Positions 1-5,396 of a DNA stretch of 7,994 bases are shown one piece after another; position 1 is the stretch's first letter; every line of letters begins with the position of its first letter. A program made the position numbers and the translations under genes. The notes under the pieces were generated by a model. It had not been told where the DNA came from, ran no database searches, and saw only the letters and a program-made list of their open reading frames with translations. Source of the DNA: Clostridiaceae bacterium (GTDB lineage: Bacteria > Bacillota > Clostridia > Saccharofermentanales > Fastidiosipilaceae). The DNA is taken from assembly GCA_012514965.1 (NCBI GenBank), contig JAAYZH010000001.1, positions 1-7,994 on the forward strand, in the 5' to 3' direction.

Positions 1-2
1 AA

Positions 3-410
3 ATGCGTACACTTCAAGAATTGATCGACAGGCACAGTATCATCTGGTTCAGCATCGGAAGTGACAAGGACCTTTGCACACAGTTTATGAGCGAGCTGGC
101 TGAGCTCGGCATGCTCTGGGTGAACGGCAGGCCCGTGACACCGGAAGATAATTGCAGCTACTTCATGGGCTTTGGCCCCTCACGTACCATCGGCCATATC
201 AGTTGGCAGATCTGGCGCGTGAGCTGGTTGAACGAAGAATCAGATCCTGATCACCGTGAGCGCTTCTACAGTAACGGACAGATTCCCTTGCGCGTAGATT
301 ACGGCAAGTATCGTCGCGGTGAGGAAGACTATCTGGTCAGAGAAAATGTGGTCAAAATCGTCGGTGGTTTCACCTACCCCGTCGGCGGGCGTATTCTATT
401 CGTTGATTAG
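3..410 (+). CDS. Hypothetical protein, 135 aa (start uncertain)
   Basis: I do not recognise a named family. The protein is soluble, with no signal peptide or membrane segment. It has several Trp residues (W15, W39, W68, W72, W75), an N-terminal helix beginning MRTLQELIDR, and a C-terminal half containing VDYGKYRRGEEDYLV followed by a beta-rich end. From memory, small clostridial proteins with a 'VDYxKYxxGEEDY' motif are often found in mobile or phage-derived regions, but nothing nearby confirms that. It is the only gene on the plus strand and converges on the ECF gene at 491-973. The ATG lies 2 bases from the window edge, so its ribosome binding site cannot be seen and the reading frame may continue upstream. 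Codon quality and the clean stop before a hairpin make it a credible gene. Confidence 0.7.
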   Translation: MRTLQELIDRHSIIWFSIGSDKDLCTQFMSELAELGMLWVNGRPVTPEDNCSYFMGFGPSRTIGHISWQIWRVSWLNEESDPDHRERFYSNGQIPLRVDYGKYRRGEEDYLVRENVVKIVGGFTYPVGGRILFVD

Positions 411-438
411 TCGCCGTTCAAGTATCCCAAAGAAGCGA

Positions 439-467
439 AAGGGCTGTCTCGATATGAGATGGCCCTT
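439..467. terminator. Hairpin between convergent genes, probable bidirectional terminator
   Basis: Arms 439-450 (AAGGGCTGTCTC) and 456-467 (GAGATGGCCCTT) pair over 12 positions, two of them G-U wobbles, around a 5-base loop. It sits between the stop at 410 (+) and the stop at 491 (-). The U-tracts are poor on both sides (TGTCATTATA on plus; TTTCGCTTCTTT on minus), so termination efficiency is uncertain. Confidence 0.6.
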
Positions 468-490
468 GTCATTATACGAAGCGAATCTGC

Positions 491-973
491 CTAGAGGCTG
501 AGCTTGTTGCGCTTGATTACTTTGGCCCCCAGATAGGCGACCAGCACACCGGCCAGGGCTTGCAAGAAGTTTAAGGGCACAGCCGCGAGAGCACCCCCGA
601 TTCCCCAAAACAGGTTGTCGGCGAGAAAGTACCCTGCAACCATCAGCAGCTCAGCCAGTGAAAAACGCACGAGCTGACCTCCAGCGGTCGCAGTATAGCC
701 CTTATAGCGAACAGCGACAATCAGAGCCATCAGGCCTTTGATGAGTAAGCTAAACGGCGCGTACGGGCCGAAACCGGCGGCCAGATCCGCCAGGGCTGAA
801 CCGAAAGCTGCAGGAAGAGCTGCAATCGGACCAAGCAAGACTGCGCTGAGAAGGACAAAACCATCCCCAAGATGAATATAGCCGTACACGATCGGTGCCT
901 TCAGAATGAACGTTCCCAAAAAAATTAATGCGCCAAAGACGCCGGTCAAGGCTAGTTTCTTGTAGTTCTTCAT
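491..973 (-). CDS. ECF transporter S component (DUF1393/PF07155-like)
   Basis: This is a small integral membrane protein of 160 aa, very likely the substrate-binding S subunit of an energy-coupling factor vitamin/micronutrient importer. It would dock on shared EcfA/A'/T units, none of which is encoded here. About five to six hydrophobic segments cover most of its length. The GYIHLGDGF motif (residues about 31-39), then LLGP, a GSALADL stretch and YAPFSLLIKGL, is the pattern I associate with this S-component group. The substrate (riboflavin, a thiamine precursor, or other) cannot be deduced. The ATG at 973 is chosen because GGAGGT lies at 978-983 with good spacing; an in-frame TTG at 985 overlaps that site and is unlikely. 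No riboswitch is seen: the leader is only about 30 bases after the tRNA terminator. Confidence 0.88.
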   Translation of the reverse strand: MKNYKKLALTGVFGALIFLGTFILKAPIVYGYIHLGDGFVLLSAVLLGPIAALPAAFGSALADLAAGFGPYAPFSLLIKGLMALIVAVRYKGYTATAGGQLVRFSLAELLMVAGYFLADNLFWGIGGALAAVPLNFLQALAGVLVAYLGAKVIKRNKLSL

Positions 974-999
974 AAATACCTCCAACGATGGCGATGGCT

Positions 1000-1029
1000 A
1001 GTCTAAAAAAAACTCCGATCCTCTGTGAA
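1000..1029 (-). promoter_or_regulatory. Candidate promoter for the ECF gene inside the tRNA terminator
   Basis: On the minus strand, TTCACA (1024-1029, 5/6 to the -35 consensus) is followed after 18 bases by TAGACT (1000-1005, 4/6 to the -10). The -35 box falls in the terminator loop and the -10 at the end of its U-tract. It is the only plausible promoter between the tRNA and the ECF start. Read-through of the terminator is the alternative. Confidence 0.3.
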
Positions 1030-1036
1030 TCGGAGT
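1005..1036 (-). terminator. Rho-independent terminator of tRNA-Val
   Basis: A perfect 8-bp stem (minus strand ACTCCGAT / ATCGGAGT, plus positions 1029-1036 and 1012-1019) with a 9-base loop is followed directly by a run of eight T on the minus strand (1005-1012). It begins 9 bases after the tRNA CCA end. Confidence 0.9.
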
Positions 1037-1045
1037 CTAACAAAA

Positions 1046-1122
1046 TGGTGGGCGATGCAGGGCTCGAACCTGTGACCTCACGCGTGTGAAGCGTGCGCTC
1101 TGACCAACTGAGCTAATCGCCC
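1046..1122 (-). tRNA. tRNA-Val (anticodon CAC)
   Basis: A complete 77-nt cloverleaf is visible. The acceptor stem GGGCGAT/ATCGCCC is 7 bp and perfect, the D-arm is GCTC/GAGC, and the anticodon stem is CACGC/GCGTG with loop TTCACAC, giving anticodon CAC, which reads GUG valine codons. The variable loop is AGGTC, and the T-arm has the TTCGAGC loop with stem ACAGG/CCTGC, in which one base pair is mismatched or non-canonical. The discriminator is A and the CCA end is encoded in the DNA. The gene stands alone with its own promoter and terminator. Confidence 0.96.
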
Positions 1123-1134
1123 GTCAATGGTCTG

Positions 1135-1163
1135 ATTATAGGAAATGTTAAGCCTGCCGTCAA
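1135..1163 (-). promoter_or_regulatory. SigA-type promoter of tRNA-Val
   Basis: On the minus strand, TTGACG (1158-1163) is followed by a 17-base spacer and a perfect TATAAT (1135-1140). An AT-rich stretch just upstream (AATAAAAACAT) could act as an UP element. The predicted transcript start near 1128 lies a few bases before the tRNA 5' end. Confidence 0.88.
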
Positions 1164-1213
1164 ATGTTTTTATTGACTGTGAGTGCTAAACGATCGTAGA
1201 ACCCCGGAGTGTG

Positions 1214-1344
1214 CAGAAGCCACTGAAAAAGTCGCTTTAGTGGCACATTTGCTGCTGTACGTCCTCGCCGCACGCATACCGGCGAAAGTTGCCACTTCCA
1301 CCCTCAAACGTCACCATGATTAACTGGACTTTTTCAGTGGCCTC
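1214..1344. mobile_element. MITE-like non-autonomous element with nested inverted repeats
   Basis: A perfect 15-bp inverted repeat, GCCACTGAAAAAGTC at 1219-1233 and its complement at 1327-1341, bounds about 93 bases of inner sequence; allowing one mismatch it extends outward to GA(A/G). Inside are further inverted pairs: AGTGGCA 1239-1245 with TGCCACT 1290-1296, and CGCCG 1266-1270 with CGGCG 1280-1284. The whole can therefore fold as a branched cruciform. GAGTGTG occurs just outside on both sides (1207-1213 and 1345-1351), a possible 7-bp target duplication, although the left copy sits 2 bases further out than symmetry predicts. No transposase is encoded; only a 26-codon open frame is present. 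From memory the termini resemble IS1182-type ends, with low certainty. It lies in the gap between the CPBP stop and the tRNA promoter, where the operon terminator would be expected. Confidence 0.6.
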
Positions 1345-1365
1345 GAGTGTGTAAGTGCTTTTCGC

Positions 1366-2358
1366 TCAATATGGAAACGACGCCTCGACAGGAATGGGTT
1401 TACGTGACGGTTGGCGGCGCTTCTTGTACAAGATTACTGTGAAGATGATCCCTACTGCCAGGAGACCCATCTCGACATAGCTAACCAGCATGCTCAGCTC
1501 TTCACTTCCGCTCAGGAGCGATGGCACCACCGATCCCATAAAGTTATAGACCATGTGCATAAAGATCGGAATCCAGATTGATTCCGTCCACACGTAAGCA
1601 GAGGCTAGTATTAAACCCGCAGCGAAGACATAAACACCTTGAACCAGGTTCGCATGGAAAAGGGCAAAGAACAGAGCGTTGAATACGATCGCCAGCCATG
1701 TGGGTACGATACGGCGAAGCTCTGCCAATAGGATCCCGCGGAACAACAGTTCCTCTGCGATCGGTACCATCACGGCGATTCCTAAGGTCAAAAGCCAGAT
1801 GTTATCGGCTCGAAATGCCGATGTGAGCTGACCATAGACATCGATCTGGTCAGACCAGAACGTAAAGTTTCTGGCCAAATAATCCAGGAGAAACATCCAG
1901 CCTACAGCCAGGCCGAGAGCGCCCAGAATCATGAAGAGACTGGAGAGCCAGTCGACAGCGCGGCCGGGACGCGTAAGCACATAAAAACGCTCGCGTTTCT
2001 GGCGGGAACGCAAAAACAAGCCATAAATCAGCACTTGAACCAAGGAGTAAATAATAGCGGCCGGTGCGAAATCTTTGTAAATCAGCTCAGTAACGTTATT
2101 GGTGTAGTTCGTCATGTTTCCTTCGAGCATCTGCTCAAAGAGAAAGGGATCTACGAGAACACGGCGGAAAACAAAGACCAGCTGGACGACCAGAGAGGTG
2201 AAAAGGTGAACCAGCAAAAAGATCAGAGGCCAAAGAATTGACCCTGCATCGAAACCTGGACGGCGCGCTGCTCTGCTATACAGCAGGCGCTGGGACGGGG
2301 CCTGCTCCTGAATGGCAGGACCAAAGTAGCCCGGATCATAAGGGTCTTGCTGGGACAT
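1366..2358 (-). CDS. CPBP-family intramembrane glutamic protease
   Basis: This 330-aa polytopic membrane protein has the three signatures of the CAAX protease/bacteriocin-processing (CPBP, Abi) family: EELLFRG (E202, E203, R207), FxxxH with H235, and HMVYN (H268, N272). These would form the intramembrane glutamate active site, all intact. Hydrophobic stretches lie at about 40-64, 97-116, 137-161, 187-206, 221-256, 261-281 and 290-311. The N-terminal 35 residues are hydrophilic with no signal peptide, and the C-terminus ends in a basic KKRRQPSRK tail. The start is supported by GAGGT at 2363-2367. It follows the second DUF1292 gene by 37 bases and is the last gene of the cluster. Family members process prenylated proteins, peptides or membrane regulators; the substrate here cannot be told from the sequence. 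Confidence 0.9.
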   Translation of the reverse strand: MSQQDPYDPGYFGPAIQEQAPSQRLLYSRAARRPGFDAGSILWPLIFLLVHLFTSLVVQLVFVFRRVLVDPFLFEQMLEGNMTNYTNNVTELIYKDFAPAAIIYSLVQVLIYGLFLRSRQKRERFYVLTRPGRAVDWLSSLFMILGALGLAVGWMFLLDYLARNFTFWSDQIDVYGQLTSAFRADNIWLLTLGIAVMVPIAEELLFRGILLAELRRIVPTWLAIVFNALFFALFHANLVQGVYVFAAGLILASAYVWTESIWIPIFMHMVYNFMGSVVPSLLSGSEELSMLVSYVEMGLLAVGIIFTVILYKKRRQPSRKPIPVEASFPY

Positions 2359-2395
2359 GTCTACCTCTTTTCTTTAGGGGGGAGCGAAGAGCGAA

Positions 2396-2752
2396 TTACA
2401 GTCCTTGCTCCATGCGTTGATAGAAGGCGTTGAAGACTTTGTCCAGCTCTTTTTTGTCTCGAATGGATTGGAAATATTGTTGGTTGTCCTTGCTCTCGAG
2501 CTGACGCATGATCACCAGCTGAGGCTCGGTGTGCGCGCCTGTCTCAGGCTCATAACTCGCCATACAAATATAGGTGCGCCCGAACATACGGAAGCTGTCC
2601 AAAACCTGCAGATAATACTCGTTGCCGTTATCAGTGTCCTCGAGTACGAGCAAATCCTGGTCGCTGGCGGGGCCAACAGGAACAGGAAAAGACCAGGCCT
2701 TGGCCCGGGTCTTCTCCTGCTTGATGTTGTTTGTTTTATCAGGTGTTGCCAT
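2396..2752 (-). CDS. DUF1292 family protein, second copy
   Basis: This is a 118-aa soluble protein. Residues about 33-113 follow the DUF1292 (PF06949) pattern: a beta strand DLLVLEDTDNGNEYYLQVLD, then FxMFGRTYICMASYEP, then VIMRQL, and a C-terminal helix DKKELDKVFNAF. The first 30 residues are Lys-rich and then hydrophobic (WSFPVPVGP), unlike its upstream neighbour, and it lacks both the His-rich segment and the acidic tail. The function of the family is unknown. The ATG at 2752 has no recognisable Shine-Dalgarno sequence (ACAATCAT precedes it), yet a stop lies four codons upstream and no better start follows in the N-terminal region, so the start is probably right. It sits 61 bases after the first DUF1292 gene and 37 before the protease gene. 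Confidence 0.82.
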   Translation of the reverse strand: MATPDKTNNIKQEKTRAKAWSFPVPVGPASDQDLLVLEDTDNGNEYYLQVLDSFRMFGRTYICMASYEPETGAHTEPQLVIMRQLESKDNQQYFQSIRDKKELDKVFNAFYQRMEQGL

Positions 2753-2813
2753 ATGATTGTGTCACTACAGTCAAACTGCCTTACATTCAGTAGATTGGAA
2801 AAAATCGGAAAGC

Positions 2814-3248
2814 TTATTCAGCGTCTTCTTCCTCTTCTTCGTCCTCATCCTCGTCATCTTCGTCTTCTTCTTCTTCCTTCGCGCAGAGTTCTTCGTAGAA
2901 GTCGGCTACACGTTCGAACTCATCATCCTCGAGAGTTTCGAAACCGTCATTGCCGTCTTCCATTGTGATGACTTTGGCAAAAATAGCTTCCGGATCGTCG
3001 TCAACAGACAGGAGAACACAATAGACTTCACCGTCCATCTCGAAGTCATCGGCCAGGTAGAAGGTGTACTCTTCGCCGGTCTCTTCGTCAGCCATCGTAA
3101 TGGTATATTCTTCTATGTCGTCCGGCAGGATGCCTTCCAGGTCAAGATCTTCTTCACCGTGATGATGATGTTCATGGTTGCAGTTTTCGTCATGCACATG
3201 CTCTGTCAAATCGATAATATTGTCATTCTGCTTTTGATCGTCGCTCAT
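2814..3248 (-). CDS. DUF1292 family protein with His-rich N-terminus and acidic tail
   Basis: This 144-aa, very acidic soluble protein has a DUF1292 core at about residues 45-120 (EEYTITMADEETGEEYTFYL, FEMDGEVYCVLL, a final helix FERVADFYEEL). Members of this family (for example B. subtilis YrzB) commonly follow ruvX in Firmicutes, as here, and have no established function. Two features stand out. Residues 17-30 hold seven His and one Cys (HVHDENCNHEHHHH), a likely metal-binding patch, and residues 125-144 are all Asp/Glu except one Ala. The start is firm: AGGAGG lies at 3257-3262, 8 bases before the ATG. The gene is 54 bases downstream of ruvX. Confidence 0.88.
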   Translation of the reverse strand: MSDDQKQNDNIIDLTEHVHDENCNHEHHHHGEEDLDLEGILPDDIEEYTITMADEETGEEYTFYLADDFEMDGEVYCVLLSVDDDPEAIFAKVITMEDGNDGFETLEDDEFERVADFYEELCAKEEEEDEDDEDEDEEEEEDAE

Positions 3249-3302
3249 TTGTAATTCCTCCTATGGAATGCTGTAGAATGCTTTCGCTTGCCTATGTTCA
3301 AT

Positions 3303-3737
3303 CTATTGTTCACGTTTGCGACGCAGTTCTTCCAAAAATGACTGCAGAATTATTTCTGCCGCCACCTGGTCCACTACGTCGCGTCGATTCTCTTTCTTCA
3401 CATTGCCGGCGCGCAAGTACTGATGCGCCATTACAGTGGTCAAGCGCTCGTCGCGCAAAAAAACGGGGAGTCCGGTCGCCTCTCCCAGGCTGTCCGCAAA
3501 GGCTCTGGCACCTTCCTCCGCGGCTCCGGGCTTATTGTCTGTACGCTTGGGCAATCCTACTACAATACCCTCCACCTTATGCTGGCGGGCGAGCTCGATG
3601 ATCCGGTCCATGGCCCAGCGAATGTCTTCGCCATTCCAGCGTACCGTCTCGATGCCTCGAGCCGTCATACCCAGCGGGTCGCTGAGAGCGACACCGATGC
3701 GGGCATACCCGTAATCTATTCCCAAGTAACGCGGCAT
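3303..3737 (-). CDS. ruvX: RuvX/YqgF: Holliday junction resolvase-like nuclease, 16S rRNA maturation factor
   Basis: This 144-aa RNase H-fold nuclease is at the usual length for the family. Family signatures are all present: RYLGIDYG with D8 near the N-terminus, GVALSD, the strand-loop GIVVGLP (57-63), the DERLTT motif (96-101), and VDQVAAEIILQ with D123 near the end. D8, D96/E97 and D123 are the expected acidic catalytic residues. The family is described as a pre-16S rRNA processing nuclease (E. coli YqgF) and as a Holliday junction resolvase in some species. I place the start at ATG 3737 because it gives the common 'M-x-RYLGIDYG' beginning. An in-frame TTG at 3743 is better spaced from a weak AAAGAG site within the end of ireB. 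Either start lies 5-11 bases after the ireB stop, so translation is probably coupled. Confidence 0.95.
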   Translation of the reverse strand: MPRYLGIDYGYARIGVALSDPLGMTARGIETVRWNGEDIRWAMDRIIELARQHKVEGIVVGLPKRTDNKPGAAEEGARAFADSLGEATGLPVFLRDERLTTVMAHQYLRAGNVKKENRRDVVDQVAAEIILQSFLEELRRKREQ

Positions 3738-3748
3738 AATCAAGGTGT

Positions 3749-4003
3749 CTACTCTTTGACCATGTCCAGATACTGGCGGATAATTACTTCAAGCAGCTCA
3801 TCGCGCTCCATACGGCGGATCACACCCCGGGCACTGTTGTGGTTCGTAATATACGTAGGATCACCGGACAGGAAGTAGCCGACGAACTGGTTGATCGGGT
3901 TATACCCCTTCTCTTCCAGAGCCTGAAGGACTTCCGTCATGATTTCTTTCACTTCTTCGCTCTTGTCCATCTTCATACTGAAACGTGTAGTCTCATCATG
4001 CAT
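3749..4003 (-). CDS. ireB: IreB family regulatory phosphoprotein (DUF965)
   Basis: This is an 84-aa helical protein with the diagnostic block [20 protein letters not shown] followed by T, N, H, N and [23 protein letters not shown]. In Enterococcus faecalis IreB is a substrate of the PASTA-domain Ser/Thr kinase IreK and affects cephalosporin resistance; phosphorylation is on N-terminal threonines. Here the N-terminus MHDETTRF carries T5 and T6, in the right region. The kinase is not in this window. The start is well supported by GGGAGGT at 4011-4017. It lies 46 bases after mtaB and is 11 bases from ruvX; in many Firmicutes alaS precedes ireB, whereas here mtaB does. Confidence 0.95.
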   Translation of the reverse strand: MHDETTRFSMKMDKSEEVKEIMTEVLQALEEKGYNPINQFVGYFLSGDPTYITNHNSARGVIRRMERDELLEVIIRQYLDMVKE

Positions 4004-4049
4004 TGCAAAAACCTCCCGCCGAATCCGGCCATACTTTTATATCAGTTTA

Positions 4050-5396
4050 TCATAGTACCGCATTGATTTCCGTGCGAATTCTGCCGGCGACATGGTCCAT
4101 TAACCGAAGTGTAACAATCTGACCTTCCTCAAGCTGATCTTGAACTGTAAGGGCGTCTGTCAGCTCGGCCAATAGATAGTCCGGCGTATAACCTTGCCAA
4201 TGGCCGGCGTTGTCGCGGTTCTCGAGCAGTACCTCTGCGACCCTGCCCTCAGCCTCGGCCAAAGCCCGACTCTGCAACTGGTCTCCCAGGGCAAGCAGCC
4301 GCTCGCTGCGGTCTTTGGCCACTTGTGCTGTTACCTTAGCGGGCAGACGAACAGCCTTCGTTCCCGGCCGTTCGGAGTAGCGGAATACATGAAGACGTGA
4401 AAATGCCATTTCTTCGCAAAATGTGAGCGTCTCAGCAAATTCAGTCTCCGTCTCACCCGGAAAGCCGACAATCACATCTGTGGTGATGCCGACAATGGGG
4501 AAGGCCTCGCGCAGGCGCCGCACCGCGTCACGATATACTGCTGTATCATAGCGGCGATTCATGGCCTTGAGGATCACGTCAGAGCCGCTCTGCAAGGATA
4601 AATGAAAGTGCGGACAAAGTTTCGGGATGTGCGCGGCGCGATCAACAAACTCGGCGCTGATCGACTGCGGCTCCAATGAAGACAGGCGAATTCGCTCGAG
4701 CCCCTCAACTGCAGCGATTTTCGCGATCAAATCCACCAATGCTGTCGAGGACTCACCGCGATCCTCACCGTACGAGCAAACATGAATACCAGTCAAAACA
4801 ACTTCCTTGTAACCCTGTTCCGCCAGCTGGAAAGCTTCAGCGAGAACCTGCTCCTCTTCCCGGCTGCGTACCCTGCCTCGAGCCAGCGGAATTGCACAGT
4901 AACTGCAAAAATTATTGCAACCATCCTGGACCTTGAGGTACGCACGCGTTTCGCGCTGCTCGGTCACAGATCCGAATTCAGCAAAATCGCGAATACCGGC
5001 AATTTCCACCCGATCAGGTGCCGTGCCCGACAAGAGAAATGCTTCGATCGTCTCGAGTAAATTCTCTTTGCCCACATTACCGATGCAAAGATCGGCGGGC
5101 AGCTCATCGGGCTTGAGCTCAGCCTGGCAGCCAATCGCAACCACCAGGGCCTCAGGATTATGTCGTTTGGCCTTGTGCAGCTGTTGACGGGATTTGCGTG
5201 CGGCTTCGTTGGTTACCCCGCAAGTATTCAGTATATAGATATCGGCTTTTTCAGAATATTCGACCAAGGAGTAGCCGGCTTGACGAAAGCGCTGGGCAAT
5301 CGCATCCGCTTCGTAGCGGTTGACCTTGCACCCGAGATTTTCGACGGCCACCCTGGCACGGGCCGGGCGGCCCGCCTCCGGAAAAGTCTGGTTCAT
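4050..5396 (-). CDS. mtaB: tRNA t6A37 methylthiotransferase MtaB (radical SAM)
   Basis: This 448-aa MiaB/MtaB-family enzyme uses SAM and two 4Fe-4S clusters to convert t6A37 to ms2t6A37 in tRNAs that read ANN codons. Domain order is an N-terminal UPF0004 domain with C23 (in LGCKVNRYE), C59 (NTCGV) and C90 (IGC); a radical SAM domain with C160-x3-C164-x2-C167 (DGCNNFCSYC); and a C-terminal TRAM domain at about 385-448. LGCKVNRYE, GRVRSR and HFHLSLQSGSD are typical of the MtaB (YqeV) branch rather than MiaB or RimO. All six cysteine ligands are present. Its ATG overlaps the rnr stop codon as ATGA, so the two are translationally coupled; only a weak purine-rich site (AAAGGCAAGAG) precedes it, within the rnr tail. 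In many Firmicutes this gene is near dnaJ/prmA, so its place here is less common. Confidence 0.94.
   Translation of the reverse strand: MNQTFPEAGRPARARVAVENLGCKVNRYEADAIAQRFRQAGYSLVEYSEKADIYILNTCGVTNEAARKSRQQLHKAKRHNPEALVVAIGCQAELKPDELPADLCIGNVGKENLLETIEAFLLSGTAPDRVEIAGIRDFAEFGSVTEQRETRAYLKVQDGCNNFCSYCAIPLARGRVRSREEEQVLAEAFQLAEQGYKEVVLTGIHVCSYGEDRGESSTALVDLIAKIAAVEGLERIRLSSLEPQSISAEFVDRAAHIPKLCPHFHLSLQSGSDVILKAMNRRYDTAVYRDAVRRLREAFPIVGITTDVIVGFPGETETEFAETLTFCEEMAFSRLHVFRYSERPGTKAVRLPAKVTAQVAKDRSERLLALGDQLQSRALAEAEGRVAEVLLENRDNAGHWQGYTPDYLLAELTDALTVQDQLEEGQIVTLRLMDHVAGRIRTEINAVL

Noticed and set aside
974..1045. Riboswitch upstream of the ECF gene
   Set aside because: ECF S components often have one, but the only structure is a simple 8-bp hairpin with a U-tract that follows the tRNA, and no aptamer-sized leader exists.
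1237..1316. 26-codon minus-strand open frame inside the MITE-like element
   Set aside because: Very short, no ribosome binding site, and its sequence is explained by the inverted repeats.
2405..2968. 187-aa plus-strand reading frame
   Set aside because: Antisense to both DUF1292 genes, with low-complexity Arg/Leu-rich content typical of a shadow frame.
2757..3254. 165-aa plus-strand reading frame with Phe/Val-rich, membrane-like stretches
   Set aside because: It is the complement of the acidic DUF1292 gene; Glu/Asp codons read backwards give Phe/Leu/Val. It has no ribosome binding site, and the minus-strand gene has family matches.
3423..3878. 151-aa plus-strand reading frame
   Set aside because: Antisense to ruvX and ireB, whose conserved motifs establish the minus strand as coding.
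4004..4049. Promoter in the mtaB-ireB gap (TATGAT and TATAAA near the mtaB stop)
   Set aside because: The -10-like words have no acceptable -35 at 16-18 bases, so I did not call it.
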